Shown here one piece after another: positions 44,877 to 55,075 of a stretch of DNA of 64,000 bases. Origin of the DNA: Gautieria morchelliformis. Lineage: Eukaryota; Basidiomycota; Agaricomycetes; Gomphales; Gomphaceae. The stretch's first letter is position 1. Each line of letters opens with the position of its first letter. A program made the position numbers and the translations under genes. Where the stretch lies: assembly GCA_015179125.1 (NCBI GenBank), contig WHVA01000026.1, positions 62,001 through 126,000 on the forward strand, in the 5' to 3' direction. The notes under the pieces were generated by a model. That model did no database searches. It was not told the DNA's origin and was given only the letters and a program-made list of their open reading frames with translations.

Positions 44877-45553
44877 GCGGTGGCTGTCATTACAGTAGTT
44901 GCAGAACAGCCCGGGAGCCCGAGATTGGCGTCGACGGAGCTCCCTGGATCAAGTTCCACGTGCGCCAGCATGCTCACTCGATGGAATAGTCTCCCTGTGA
45001 GGGCAACACTAATGACGAAGCCACAACCAAAGATACTCAAGGAGATAAGAGCCGATACTAGGACAATGACCAACTGTGTAGTGGGTATCCTCAGTTTATA
45101 ACTCTACCAACGATAGATACATGGGGACTTGCCTGTGTAGTGGGTATCCTCAGAGATCAAGCTGAGGAAACGCCGCCACACGGGCTACAGTCTTATAGCG
45201 CTGGCAAGGCTTACATAATAGGGGAGATGGAAACTTGTAGAAGGTTATGGAAAGTGACCGAAAGTGACATGTGATGGAAGGTGACATGTGACAGAAGGTG
45301 ACATGTGACAGAAGGTGACGGAAACTCATGGAAGGAAATAGAAACTTGTGGAAGGAAACGCGTGAACCCTGACACTCCCGTGCGGGACTCACCTCATGTG
45401 ATGCTCATGGGTGTTAGAGCACTGGCAGCGCACAAAATAAAAGACGTACGGTGAAAGCGGCAGAAGTGAACAGGCCTCAAAAATGTTCAACAATATGTAC
45501 ATAGTACAAAATAGTCACCCAGACGACTTTCACTGAAAACCGTTGGCTACTAT
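44877..45553. other. Stretch between hAT-like and Tc1/mariner-type elements
   Basis: No gene is recognised. CTGTGTAGTGGGTATCCTCAG occurs twice (about 45073 and 45132), and a short tandem array of GGAAGGTGACATGTGACA-like units lies at about 45245-45325. The ends of these repeats could not be turned into an element with target duplications. Confidence 0.4.
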
Positions 45554-45555
45554 TA

Positions 45556-46046
45556 CAGCTATTTCGGGTACACAAGGCGGAGTCTGAAATCCATGCCGCC
45601 CGGTGCCGCCAAAACATATTGAGCTGTATCTCTCCAACCACTGACGATTAAGCGGTGGAACTTGGTGCACATTATATACTGTGTAGTAGCTACAATTTCA
45701 TATAAAGAACATGGCTTATTATGAGTTATTTAATATTTGAATAATTTCGCTTATATGCATCATTATGCCCTCAACTTCTCCCAATAAGGGCTATAACTTA
45801 CTCAGATTATAGCAATGTACATGTATAAATGTTTGACACAGAAAACAAGCTGGTAATCAGCTGGTTATGGACAGGGGGAGAGGTGCATGTCTGTTTGCCT
45901 GCTCTCAGCCTTTTCAGCCTTCTACATGGCCAAAACATCAGCTTTAAGAACTTATAAATATAATATAACATATACATGTACTATAATTACATGGATGTGA
46001 CAGTATATTGCTTCAGCTGCAGCCAGCATGATGTTGTGACATCATG
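45556..46046. repeat. Left terminal inverted repeat of the Tc1/mariner-type element
   Basis: It begins CAGCTATTTCGGGTACAC and pairs with 50918-50424 nearly base for base to the palindrome CATGATGTTGTGACATCATG (46027-46046). CACGTGAC follows just inside in both arms. The start codon of the plus-strand gene lies 97 bp further in. Confidence 0.92.
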
Positions 46047-46142
46047 TTGCGACCGCCATCACGTGACCGCGACGTCACGCGCTTGTACCAACCTCCACCG
46101 CTGCGTTCAACCTCTGCTAAGCTTCGTTCAAATTGCTCCACT

Positions 46143-48184
46143 ATGGCTGGTAACAAGAAAAAAGGTGCTAAAGCTGTAGTTCCTGTGGAGGTACCCCCTG
46201 CAAACGACCCCAAAACACGTCAGCGCGACACCCTTGACCCCAGCCTTATTATCGAAGGCAGATGCAGCCATACCCCCTCCTCTCGACTGCATGAAAGTGG
46301 CATACCCACTATCAAGATCCCTCCTGCATCAAAGAGGAAGGACACTGCTAACGTGTCCACCAACAAATGCGGTGCTGGATCTAAACCACCGTCCATCGCC
46401 AAATCCAGTGCCTCCACTGAGGATGGGGCTACTTCTAAAGGCTTTTCCACTACCCTCTCCACCATATCCACCACATCCACCACATCCACCACATCCAAAA
46501 CAATCCTCACAGCCAAAGTGCCTGCGTCCCTGAAAACGCGCCTAGCCAATGACGTCGCAGCCAAGCAGCACCTCAGTGTGGTCCCCAAGGACAGCGAGGA
46601 CGAGCCCGATGTCCCCAGTGATAACGACGGTCTGGGACCCGCTGAGGATGACGATATAGAGTATGTGGATGAGGACGAGGATGACGAGGATGATGAAGCG
46701 TCTAGCACCAACGGTACCATGGAATCCTCATCATCTCCTCCACCTCAGCCTCCAAAGAAGAAGGGTAAGGCAGTAAGCAAAGGAAAAGAAACCGCAAAGG
46801 GTGCTTCGCCTGACTGTGAGTGTTTTCTTTCTTTTTTTTTTTTTTTCTTTTCTTATTTTATGCTTACCGACCTAATTTTTTTATAGTAATTAAATTTATC
46901 ATACCATTCTGTAACCAAGTAGGGTTAATCGCTAATCGAATGCACTACGTTGAGTTGATGAGCACCCTCGCCACCGCAAAGTCAACGCTTCATTATTTGC
47001 TTGGCCTGTATGCGATCCCTGAGGAGAAAAGGACCAGGCTCGTAACGCACTTCTACAAGGACCCAGCCAAACACTGCTTTGTGCTGGAGATGGAGGATGA
47101 TTGGTCGGCCTTGAAGGCTGAGTGGGTAAACCAGGTGGCGAAAAGGGGTGTGGAAGCTTGTATTGACATTGTCCTTCCCCCCAAGGTAAGTTTTTTTTCT
47201 TTCTTTCTCATCATTGATTTAAACTAATGCACTCTAATACAGTTCTTTCAATTTCTAGAGGAGGCGGTCAAAGCACAGACCAGTGCCACCGCAGGTAAAC
47301 CGAAGGCTAAAAAGAAGGAGCTGGTCAACCCGTTCCTTTCGCAGAAAGAACCGGTTGAATCTGAAATCCCAGACAAACGAGCCCTCAATGCAAACTCACC
47401 TGAATACGAAGCTCAGCTGCAAAAGCTGCTCGAGATCTGGCCTTGCGATCAACACATCGACTCAATCTGCATGGTGCGTGCCTTCAACGGGCACCACAAA
47501 GTCATTAATTATGAAGGGGAGCTAATTTGGGTAATACAACTGGTATCTTTCTATGTTTTCTTTCCTTTACCATTCATTTACTCAGCGATTCATCGATAGA
47601 TGAAGAATATGCCGGGTGTTGACCTCAACACGCCGCCCAATGTGGACTACTTCAAATTCTTTCACTACAGGCCTGGTGGTGCAAACCTGGTGGCATCCAA
47701 CTATGCACGTCGTGGTGGAACAAGGTATGTTAGCAATGAGCCGATGCCACAGCCTGCCCCCGCCCCCCCACCTGCCATCAACATCAATTTTCCCCCGGAG
47801 GTGTTTCAGGCATTCCGTGCCAACTCGCAACCACCAAAGCGATCTCATTCACCAGAGGCCATGATGAGTACCCCTGACAAGGTGGATACTCATGCACAGA
47901 TTGTACCAACCATCGGGGACTGGCTCATGGAGTTGGAGAGCCGGCGAGAACTGAGTTATTATACCAGGTGGGATTTTCTGCGCAGCAGATTTGAAGCTGA
48001 GGAGTGCCTTGATGTCACCCTTACATGCATTTCAAGGATACCGCTGGTGTCTCTGAAGATATGTTATGAGCTCAAAGTTGTAGATGCACTGTTTCTGGTA
48101 GAGCAGCTTGAGGAAGCTGGCAAGAGGTATGGTTTTGGAGTGGGAGGTGGGCAGAAGGGGGCCAAGAAGGCTAAACATTACTAG
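46143..48184 (+). CDS. Accessory gene of the Tc1/mariner-type element, 602 aa, four exons, function unknown
   Basis: Proposed exons are 46143-46815, 46923-47185, 47243-47530 and 47600-48184. All introns are GT-AG, and the sum is 1809 bp, exactly 603 codons with the stop, so the gene is open throughout. The start is the ATG in CACTATGGCTGG. Residues 1-160 are Ser/Thr/Pro-rich. An acidic run (EDDDIEYVDEDEDDEDDE) lies at about 167-187 and a basic, NLS-like PPKKKGKAVSKGKE at about 204-217. Exon 2 is a compact helical segment (MHYVELMSTLATAKSTLHYL). A Pro-rich linker precedes a C-terminal helical domain (IGDWLMELESRRELS, TRWDFLRSRFEAEE, ICYELKVVDALFLVEQLEEA) and a basic tail. The composition suggests a nuclear, possibly DNA- or chromatin-binding protein; that is inference. 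No enzyme motif was seen. Confidence 0.72.
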
Positions 48185-48946
48185 AATAGCATATATAATT
48201 AGGTGGGGGACTCATGTCAATCTATATCTTGTGCCAATGGCAAATTCAAGGCAGTCATTACCCGCATCACCTGCATCACCCGCAACCCGCATCATCACCT
48301 GCATCGCCCACATCACCCGCATCACCCGCATCACCCGCAACCCGCATCATCACCCGCAACCCGCATCACCCGCATCACCCACAACCCACATCACCCGCAT
48401 CACCCACAACCCACATCACCCGCATTACCTGCATCACCCACATCAAGCACCCGCATCAATCACCTGCATCACCTGCATCACCCACATCACTGGAAAGGTG
48501 ATGCGGGTGATGTGGGTGATGTGGGTGATGTGGGTGATGGGGGTGATGCGGGTGATGGGGGTGATGGGGGTGATGGGGGTGATGCGGGTGATGCGGGTGA
48601 TGCGGGTGATGCGGGTTGCGGGTGATGCGGGTTGCGGGTGATGCAGAGATGTAATGATGACTGCCTTGAATTTGCCATTGGCACAAGATATAGATTGACA
48701 TGAGTACCCCACCAAATTATCTATGCTATTCTAGTAATGTTTAGCCTTCTTGGCCCCCTTCTGCCCACCTCCCACTCCAAAACCATACCTCTTGCCAGCT
48801 TCTTCAAGCTGCTCTACCAGAAACAGTGCATCTACAACTTTGAGCTCATAACATATCTTCAGAGACTCCAGCGGTATCATTTGTAATGCATGTAAGGGTG
48901 ACATCAACTCCTCAGCTTCAAATCTGCTGTGCAGAAAATCCCACCT
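47965..48946. repeat. Palindrome of about 980 bp: inverted duplication of the last exon and 3' flank
   Basis: The left arm (47965-48258) contains the end of the plus-strand gene (TRWDFLRSRFEAEE to the stop) and CCAATGGCAAATTCAAGGCA. The right arm (48652-48946) is its reverse complement, with a handful of changes. The centre is a minisatellite, itself in inverted halves. The right-arm copy of the exon ends in the same residues (GGGQKGAKKAKHY). Confidence 0.93.
48259..48650. repeat. Inverted minisatellite, CCCGCATCA units
   Basis: From 48259 to about 48490 the plus strand shows CCCGCATCA/CCCACATCA units of 9-10 bp. From about 48497 to 48645 it shows the complement (GGTGATGCG, GGTGATGTG). The switch is at the short TGGAAAGG centre (about 48490). 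Confidence 0.92.
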
Positions 48947-49117
48947 GGTGGTGGCATGGCCATAATACAAAAAATGTAAACTCTGTCCTCTGTATATAAA
49001 CCCCCTGTATTCATACCTGAACTTTAGTACAAATATAGACAACACTACATGCTAACACTCATACCATATTCCCATACACATATCTGTAGGAGAATAGTCA
49101 TAATATTCAACCAAACT

Positions 49118-50374
49118 TCATGGTACACTTGTAGTGAAAACAGCTACTGGTACAAGGATAGGGCAGACATGTACATCTACCATCCAACCTTGACAGTGGT
49201 CAGGTGATATTGAAGACATAGCAGTGTGAAGGAATAATAAGATATCCATCTCATCTTTGCGATCTACCGCTTGCCGAAATTCAGCACCATGGAAGGTATG
49301 CTTTCAGGTAAGAAAAGGCCTCCTCGATTGGGTTTGTGTTGGGGGAGTATGGCGGTAAGTAGTAGAGGTGCACACCACTACATGACAGATATTTTGAGCT
49401 TACTTGGGAGATTTGTTGGGATCACTTACTGTTGTTGGCAGATTGTAGCAACCTCAGGACCATGGTGAATGGCACAGTTGTCCATCACCAAGACACTGCG
49501 TGGCTGGGGCCATGGGTTCATATATGGCATCAGGTTCCTGATGAACTTCAAGAAGGCATCGGCGTCATATGCTCCCTCACGTATATTGGAATATATTATC
49601 CCCTCCTCACAGAGGGCAGGTAGAAGCGAGTACCTACACTGATATACATATTAGAGGAAAGTAAAACATGAAAGTAGACATACCCCGTCCCAAGCACAAA
49701 CCTAGCCTTTGATCTTGCTCTTTTCCCTTCCTGTGCCCATCCGTTCAGGCGATACGTGGTGCGGCAATCGATCCGGCTCTCATCAATGAAAACAAGGTGG
49801 CTGGGGATTTCGTGACCAATTCGGAAGCGGAAAACCTTTCTGAGGTTTTCATTTCACTCTGCAGCAACCCTTGACAGCTATTGAGGGAGTAAATAGATTG
49901 AAGAACAATAGAAAAAAAAGGACATACTCGTTTCCGTGTGAGCCCGAGTTCTGTCATTGTATCCCAGAGAGTACTAATTCCAACAGTTATTCCATGTAAA
50001 TGCTGCATTACCCCCTGTATTTCGTCAAGATAGAGGTCCGGGACCTGCTGTACAAGCTGAACTAGGAACTAGGAACGAAACCAGATAAGAGTCAGCGTTA
50101 TCTGGGATCATCAAGGCTCACTGCTTACCTGCATTTCCTCTGGAGCCATTATTCTTCTCCTTTTACCCTTCTTTCCAGGTTCCGGTGGAATAACCTCACC
50201 GGTAGTGCACCATAGTTGCAGAATACGTTCAACAACGCGTTGCAACATGTTGAGATCCAGAGCGATATCAGTGATTTTCTTTTCGCGAGCATACCTCTGG
50301 TATATAACACGTTTTCTTAGATCCTCTGAGTATGTTTGTCGTTGTCGTAGATGTTCTGGGAGATATCTAGGCAT
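49118..50374 (-). pseudogene. Tc1/mariner DD34E transposase (DDE_3 type), five exons, inactivated
   Basis: Proposed exons on the minus strand: 50374-50129, 50068-49928, 49877-49684, 49633-49430 and 49377-49118, with GT-AG introns and consistent phases, for about 345 residues (the family norm is about 340). The N-terminal helix-turn-helix is around TYSEDLRKRVIYQRYAREKK and ITDIALDLNMLQRVVERILQ. Catalytic residues are the Asp in HLVFIDESRID, the Asp in SVLVMDNCAIHHG, and the Glu in YSPNTNPIEEAFSYLK, 34 residues after the second Asp. Two defects are seen. A TGA at 49856-49854 stands where the frame reads RVAAE-stop-NENLRKVF (CGA to TGA would explain it). A single-base frame change lies near 49285, just before HGAEFRQAVDRKDEM. 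The protein would bind the TIRs, then cut and paste at TA. The ATG at 50374 fits better than the upstream GTG. Confidence 0.85.
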
Positions 50375-50423
50375 TGATGGCACAAGTTATGTACAACAAC
50401 GCGTGTCACGTGACCTGGTCGTG

Positions 50424-50918
50424 CATGATGTCACAACATCATGCCGGAAAGACTTGCAGATGAAGCAATATACTGTCACATCCATGTAATTAGAGTATAT
50501 ATAGACATTATATTATATTTAAGCCCTTAAAGCTGATGTTTTGGCCATGTAGAAGGCTGAAAAGGCTGAGAGCAGGCAAACAGACATGCACCTCTCCCCC
50601 TGTCCATAACCAGCTGATTACCAGCTTGTTTTCTGTGTCAAACATTTATACATGTACATTACTATAATCTGAGTAAGTTATAGCCCTTATTGAGAGAAGT
50701 TGAGGGCATAATGATGCATATAAGCGAAATTATTCAAATATTAAATAACTCATAATAAGCCATGTTCTTTATATGAAATTGTAGCTACTACACAGTATAT
50801 AATGTGCACCAAGTTCCACCTCTTAATCGTCAGTGGTTGGAGAGATACAGCTCAATATGTTTCGGCGGCACCAGGCGGCATGGATTTCAGACTCCGCCTT
50901 GTGTACCCGAAATAGCTG
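50424..50918. repeat. Right terminal inverted repeat of the Tc1/mariner-type element
   Basis: Reverse complement of 45556-46046, from CATGATGTCACAACATCATG (50424-50443) to GTACCCGAAATAGCTG (ending 50918). The transposase ATG lies 50 bp inside it. Confidence 0.92.
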
Positions 50919-50920
50919 TA

Positions 50921-51824
50921 AACCAACAACTTTGCCGACACAGCACGTGTTGTAGAAAAAGCATTTAATGTGGCCATACCATGGGAAGACGCCTCTGTGT
51001 TGCTACTCTAGTACATGACGTCACCGCGGGAACAGTAGAACAGTACGTGTACCGAATAGAGGTCGATATAAGATAGACGCCATAAACCGGGTCCAAAGTT
51101 TACTAATCTGCTTACAATTTCGCAAAGAAATACCTTTTTCAGCAAGAAAAGGATTACGAAATACGTTGATATATCTTTATACAGCGCTGAAAACTCCCAT
51201 CCATGACAACAAATACAAAGAACCAGGAAGCGGGATCTATATCTCCCGGGGTCAGAAGCCCTTGTCTTCGACAAGGGAATTCTATCAATTTCTATGTGGC
51301 CAAGTACTGTAGTGCTGACTCCACAGTGGAGTGCTCTTCGCGCAGCGGAAGCAAAAATCAAACCATGGTCAAACACCAACATTCACCGCGTTTTATGGGT
51401 TAGTATTTGTAGTCCAAATATGCACAAATAGCTGAGTTACTGTGGGCGTTCGGGAGTATTCTGAGTTCAACAACGGCGGGTAAACTGACGCCTCTAATGC
51501 GTGCAGTTTGGATTAGTCTGCAGATGCACAAAGAAATATGATTTTGATTGTCACTCCAAATTATATATATATTTTATGGTATGAATTCATGAACTCCTCA
51601 TCCTATGGGCCATACACCTATTCAGATCCAAGCCACACCAAGCCTATGCACACAAACATTTAACTCATAACCCATTTACCATAGTACACATAGACGCAGT
51701 CCTTTTTATCATGGTCAGAATGTGCTCATGCTATTGAAAGCTCATGTACTAATTAGGGTACAAATGCCACCAATTCCCTGCATACTTACACATGCGCAGC
51801 GTCATCATGTAATATAAATGCACT
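50921..51824. other. Stretch between the Tc1/mariner-type element and the next gene
   Basis: The minus-strand frame at 51382-51008 shows no recognisable motif and is probably chance. The upstream region of the plus-strand gene at 51825 lies at the right end. Nothing else was recognised. Confidence 0.4.
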
Positions 51825-53718
51825 GTGTCATCGAAAAGAAAAATCCAAACGCATCCACAAGAGACCATTCCTCTAGCTGCACCTGTACCACTGCTAGAGC
51901 TCATGCAGGAGAGCAACCCCTTCCCACCTGACCCATACGGCAAGCCCCCGCCGACCCTGAAAAGTGCCGCACTGTGCCGTGACTGGTGCAGGCTAACAGC
52001 CGATGCGCATGAGGCATTCTGGAAGGAGCATCTTGCTGGAAAGGAATCCGAGACCGAGCCTGAGAGTGATTCTAGCCTAACCAGCCCTTCTAAGCTCCTT
52101 CAGACGAAAATTGCCCATGCTGCCCCAGTGGGGGAAGACACCGTAAGACCAAAGCCCATCCCTTCTAAGCCCACTAGTGTATCTGGTAAGCGACACATGA
52201 TCCAATGTCAATAAATTATTACGAGGCACTTATCATCTCCTCTCTTAGTTGGCAGCACTTCTACTAAGACTGCTAAGAAAACTGCAAATAATGCTATAAC
52301 ATCTGGTAAGATCGCGATATTAGCTCTCTTCACCCTCAAACACAGGCAGCTGGTGTGAGTTGAGCACTGTACTGCGCTATGCAAGTAGACTGCCCAGCAA
52401 TCAATGCATCAAAGGTTCAGGCTCAGCGAGGTGAGCTTCTAATTTTTGTGACTAGTGTTTTCCCAGGCCCGGCTTAGGCCGCGACAAAGCTGGAGCCGAG
52501 CCCTTACAGGCCAAGCCGAGCCAGGCCGTCCCAAAAAGCCCGGCTCAGGATTTGACAAGCCTGGGCCAAGCCGTGAAGCCGCGGCTCTTGAGCACCTAGA
52601 TGGTATGGGTGAAGCCGCCCTAGGCGGCTCGACGGCACCCAGGCACAGCGTGCCGGCACCACGCATGGGAAACTTAGATAAGGCGCTTAAAGTTCAAATG
52701 AGGGACGAAAAGGGTGTTTTTTCACCCTGCAGCCATGCTCTAGTGAGCCGGGGCCAAAGCCAAGCCGAGCTGGAGCCGGGCCTGAGCCGTAAAAAAAGCC
52801 CGGCCTGGGTTTTGTGAAGCCTGAGCTGTCTCAGGCCGAGCCGTGACTGGGGCTTTTGAGCCCAAGCCGGGCTGGGAAAACACTATTTGTGACACGCTGC
52901 GCAACAGTTTGCGACATGCTGCGCACCAGTTTGTGTTGCTGTTCATCGCTACGCCGCTATCTATCTCACAGAACACTATCTCACAGTACAGTGGACAGAA
53001 ACTAATCATATCTCTGTTACAGAATCTCGATGAAATTCGGCATTTGATAGGAAAATCTGACGCTAAAAGAGCCAGCCAGCAGACATGAACGAGGAGTTAC
53101 CGAAAGTGTATGTCTACCTATGTCCTTCTACATCTAAACTGTGACATATCAAACTGACAGAAGTTTCAGAGGTTACTACAACAAGTCATGCGGCCGGTGC
53201 ACGACAGCAGAAAGCTAGGAGCAACAGGTAAGTCATGCTCATCTCAACCACTCGCTAGCACTTAGATATTCTAATAGCCATGTTGTGGACCTGAAGTCAG
53301 AGTGTAAAGGCAAGGGGTTGCCCGTGGGTGGGTAGGGACGAAGAAGGGTAGCCACCAGCGCTGGTGGCCCACTGGTGACACCAATGTAAGTGAAATATCT
53401 ATCCTAATATGGTCAGTCACAGTCATGGATTGATGTATACCTTCTGTCACCCGATCCTCTTGCTGCACTATCCACTGTACAGGTGCGTAAAAATGGCATC
53501 AGTTCATCACCATCGTCAACAGAATACAGCTGGAGATTGAGCAGGGGAAGTCAACCACTGAAGCCATTGCAACGCTGGATGAAATGCGCGGTAATGACAC
53601 ACTGCCAAAGTTTTTTGTGACATATCTGCAGGTGAAAAAAGGGAAAAGGATGGTGGACAGCAATGGTACCGTAGAAGCAGCTTCAGTCGAGCAGACACAG
53701 TCCGATGTTCCCAGTTAG
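51825..53718 (+). CDS. Multi-exon gene of unknown function, PYxKPPP / EAFWKE family, copy 2
   Basis: The first exon (51825 to about 52185) reads KRKIQTHPQETIPLAAPVPL, then NPFPPDPYGKPPPTLKSAAL and LTADAHEAFWKEHLAGKES, and ends at GTAAGC. Further candidate exons: STSTKTAKKTANNAITS (about 52250-52305), DEIRHLIGKSDAKRASQQ (about 53025-53085), VTTTSHAAGARQQKARSN (about 53170-53225), and the last exon (about 53490-53718) with WHQFITIVNRIQLEIEQGKS and DEMRGNDTLPKFFVTYLQ, ending at TAG 53716-53718. The hAT-like MITE (52452-52885) lies between the second and third candidate exons, so it is probably intronic. The exon with RASQQ is followed by a stop unless a splice site lies before it, so the model is provisional. 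The family is shared with 23405-23891. Function unknown. Confidence 0.55.
52452..52885. mobile_element. hAT-like MITE, 434 bp
   Basis: Inverted ends TAGTGTTTTCCCAGGCCCGG and GCCGGGCTGGGAAAACACTA with an exact 8-bp target site duplication TTTGTGAC (52444-52451 and 52886-52893). The interior has repeated AAGCCCGGCTC/GAGCCGGGC motifs, like those of the element at 43812-44868. There is no transposase frame. A hAT transposase supplied in trans would be needed for movement. Confidence 0.92.
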
Positions 53719-54052
53719 TTATGTATTTAGTGTGTTATGAAAATAATTACAGCAGGTTATTAAAGCCTCAGTAGTGCTCCCCCTTCGAGAAGAGTAGCAC
53801 GAAGTATTCTAATTACAAGTTGTTCGACGCAAGTATTGACGCCGGTAGGCGGTAGCATGGGCACACCTAAAATGTTCAGAAGTCTGGCAAACGGGGGCAA
53901 AAGTTGTGATTATTTTCGTGATTAGGCCCCATTGAACCGTGATTCACAGGGGCTCAGACCGTGATTCATGTGGACTTCTGGCTCAAAACCGTGATTCGTG
54001 TGGCCCCAAGGTGTGATTCGCGTCATGAGTTCGGCGGGCGCTTGGTCACGAC
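53719..54052. other. Intergenic stretch with a GTGATTC motif array
   Basis: From about 53908 to 54020 the core GTGATT recurs six times (GTGATTATTT, CGTGATTAGG, CCGTGATTCA, CCGTGATTCATG, CCGTGATTCGTG, GTGTGATTCGCG), spaced roughly 15-35 bp apart. No gene is seen. Confidence 0.5.
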
Positions 54053-55017
54053 TGTTTTGGAACCCTTCAAGACTTTGGTGTTATTGCTAACGCCTCAGTC
54101 TATCAGAACGTGTCGTTTACATGAGTAGTAGAATACCGGTTCAATGCAGCAGCACAACTCCAGAAATAATTTAATATTTGTACCTTGGTTGCAATCCATG
54201 TAATAACTAGTCCAAGTTATTACAGCTAGAAGGCAATGCGTTTTTTAGCTGCACTGGACAATAAACTAAAAGAGTGTGTAGGTTCAAGGACACTATCGGG
54301 GTCCAAGAGTATTCCTTTTAATAAAGAGGGAATAGGCTCCGCAGGAGAGTTTGTAAGTGGATTGGGTCGACCAACGTCAATGCACTGCAATAACGAGAGA
54401 GTAATGTGAAGTGGCTTTCGCGCACAACTTGACTTGACTTGTGAAAGTCACTGAACAGGAAAATCAACTGAACAGCTCGTTTCGGGTATTGGAGTGCTAA
54501 TTGACAAGAAAATCGATTGCCAACCTCACTCTGTAGAGTTTCACCCAGCGTGTTAGGCTAAGTGGCTAAGCAGTAAAGCAACTACTTAACTAAGATAGTT
54601 ACTCTAAGCAAGAGTAGTATTCTAGTTCGGGTTAGGAACTTAGATAAGATGTGCAAGTCACACAAGCTGTGTAGGATAGAAGATGGGTAGATTGATTGCT
54701 CAAAGGGCAGGCAAAGGGCCTCCTTTTATATTGTAATGTACAAGAGCTTAGTAAGCAGGTAGAACCTTCTATCTATTAATGGAATGGGGGAAGAAGCTTG
54801 TGGAAGATAGAAGAAAGGGTTGGAAGAAACTGGCTGTTTCCAGGGGACTCTACCATGCTTCCTACCAATCAGAGCTTGATTTGTCAGGAATGACTCACTG
54901 AAAGGGGTCATGTGCCATAGCACAGCTTGGCTGAGTCATGTACTCCTGACTCACCAAGGTGTGCCTGGATTGGTTGAGCCATTGAGGCTGTATCTCCAGA
55001 TAACCATGTATTTGGCA
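54053..55017 (-). repeat. LTR-like repeat, 965 bp (copy 2; copy 1 at 36730-37671)
   Basis: It runs TGTTTTGGAACCC to ATGTATTTGGCA in plus-strand writing. The left end is exact because the two copies stop matching at the same base. Flanking 5-mers (ACGAC and CTCAG) do not match. Confidence 0.75.
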
Positions 55018-55075
55018 CTCAGAAGCTGAGTAAGCAGTTCTGAGACAATTAGGGCTCTGTAGCCATAATTACTAA

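Larger units (their letters stand above)
45556..50918. mobile_element. Tc1/mariner-type DNA transposon with long TIRs and two convergent genes
   Basis: It is 5363 bp, flanked by TA on both sides (45554-45555 and 50919-50920). The TIRs of about 491 and 495 bp start CAGCTATTTCGGGTAC, which fits Tc1/mariner, whose members usually begin CAG. It holds a plus-strand gene of unknown function (46143-48184) and a minus-strand DD34E transposase (50374-49118), convergent, each starting just inside a TIR. A palindrome of almost 1 kb lies between them. Tc1/mariner elements normally carry one gene and short TIRs, so the second gene and the TIR length are unusual. The transposase copy is broken, so this copy cannot move by itself unless a related element supplies the enzyme. 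Confidence 0.88.

Noticed and set aside
48259-48650. CRISPR-like array of short repeats
   Set aside because: The units are 9-10 bp, imperfect and without unique spacers, and the array flips orientation in the middle. It is a minisatellite in a eukaryotic genome.
45556-50918. Possible Polinton/Maverick because of long TIRs and several genes
   Set aside because: It is only 5.4 kb, with no polymerase B, capsid or packaging ATPase sequence, TA duplication instead of 6 bp, and a clear DD34E Tc1/mariner transposase.
51008-51382. 124-codon minus-strand frame
   Set aside because: No motif, no splice context and no relative within the window; probably chance.
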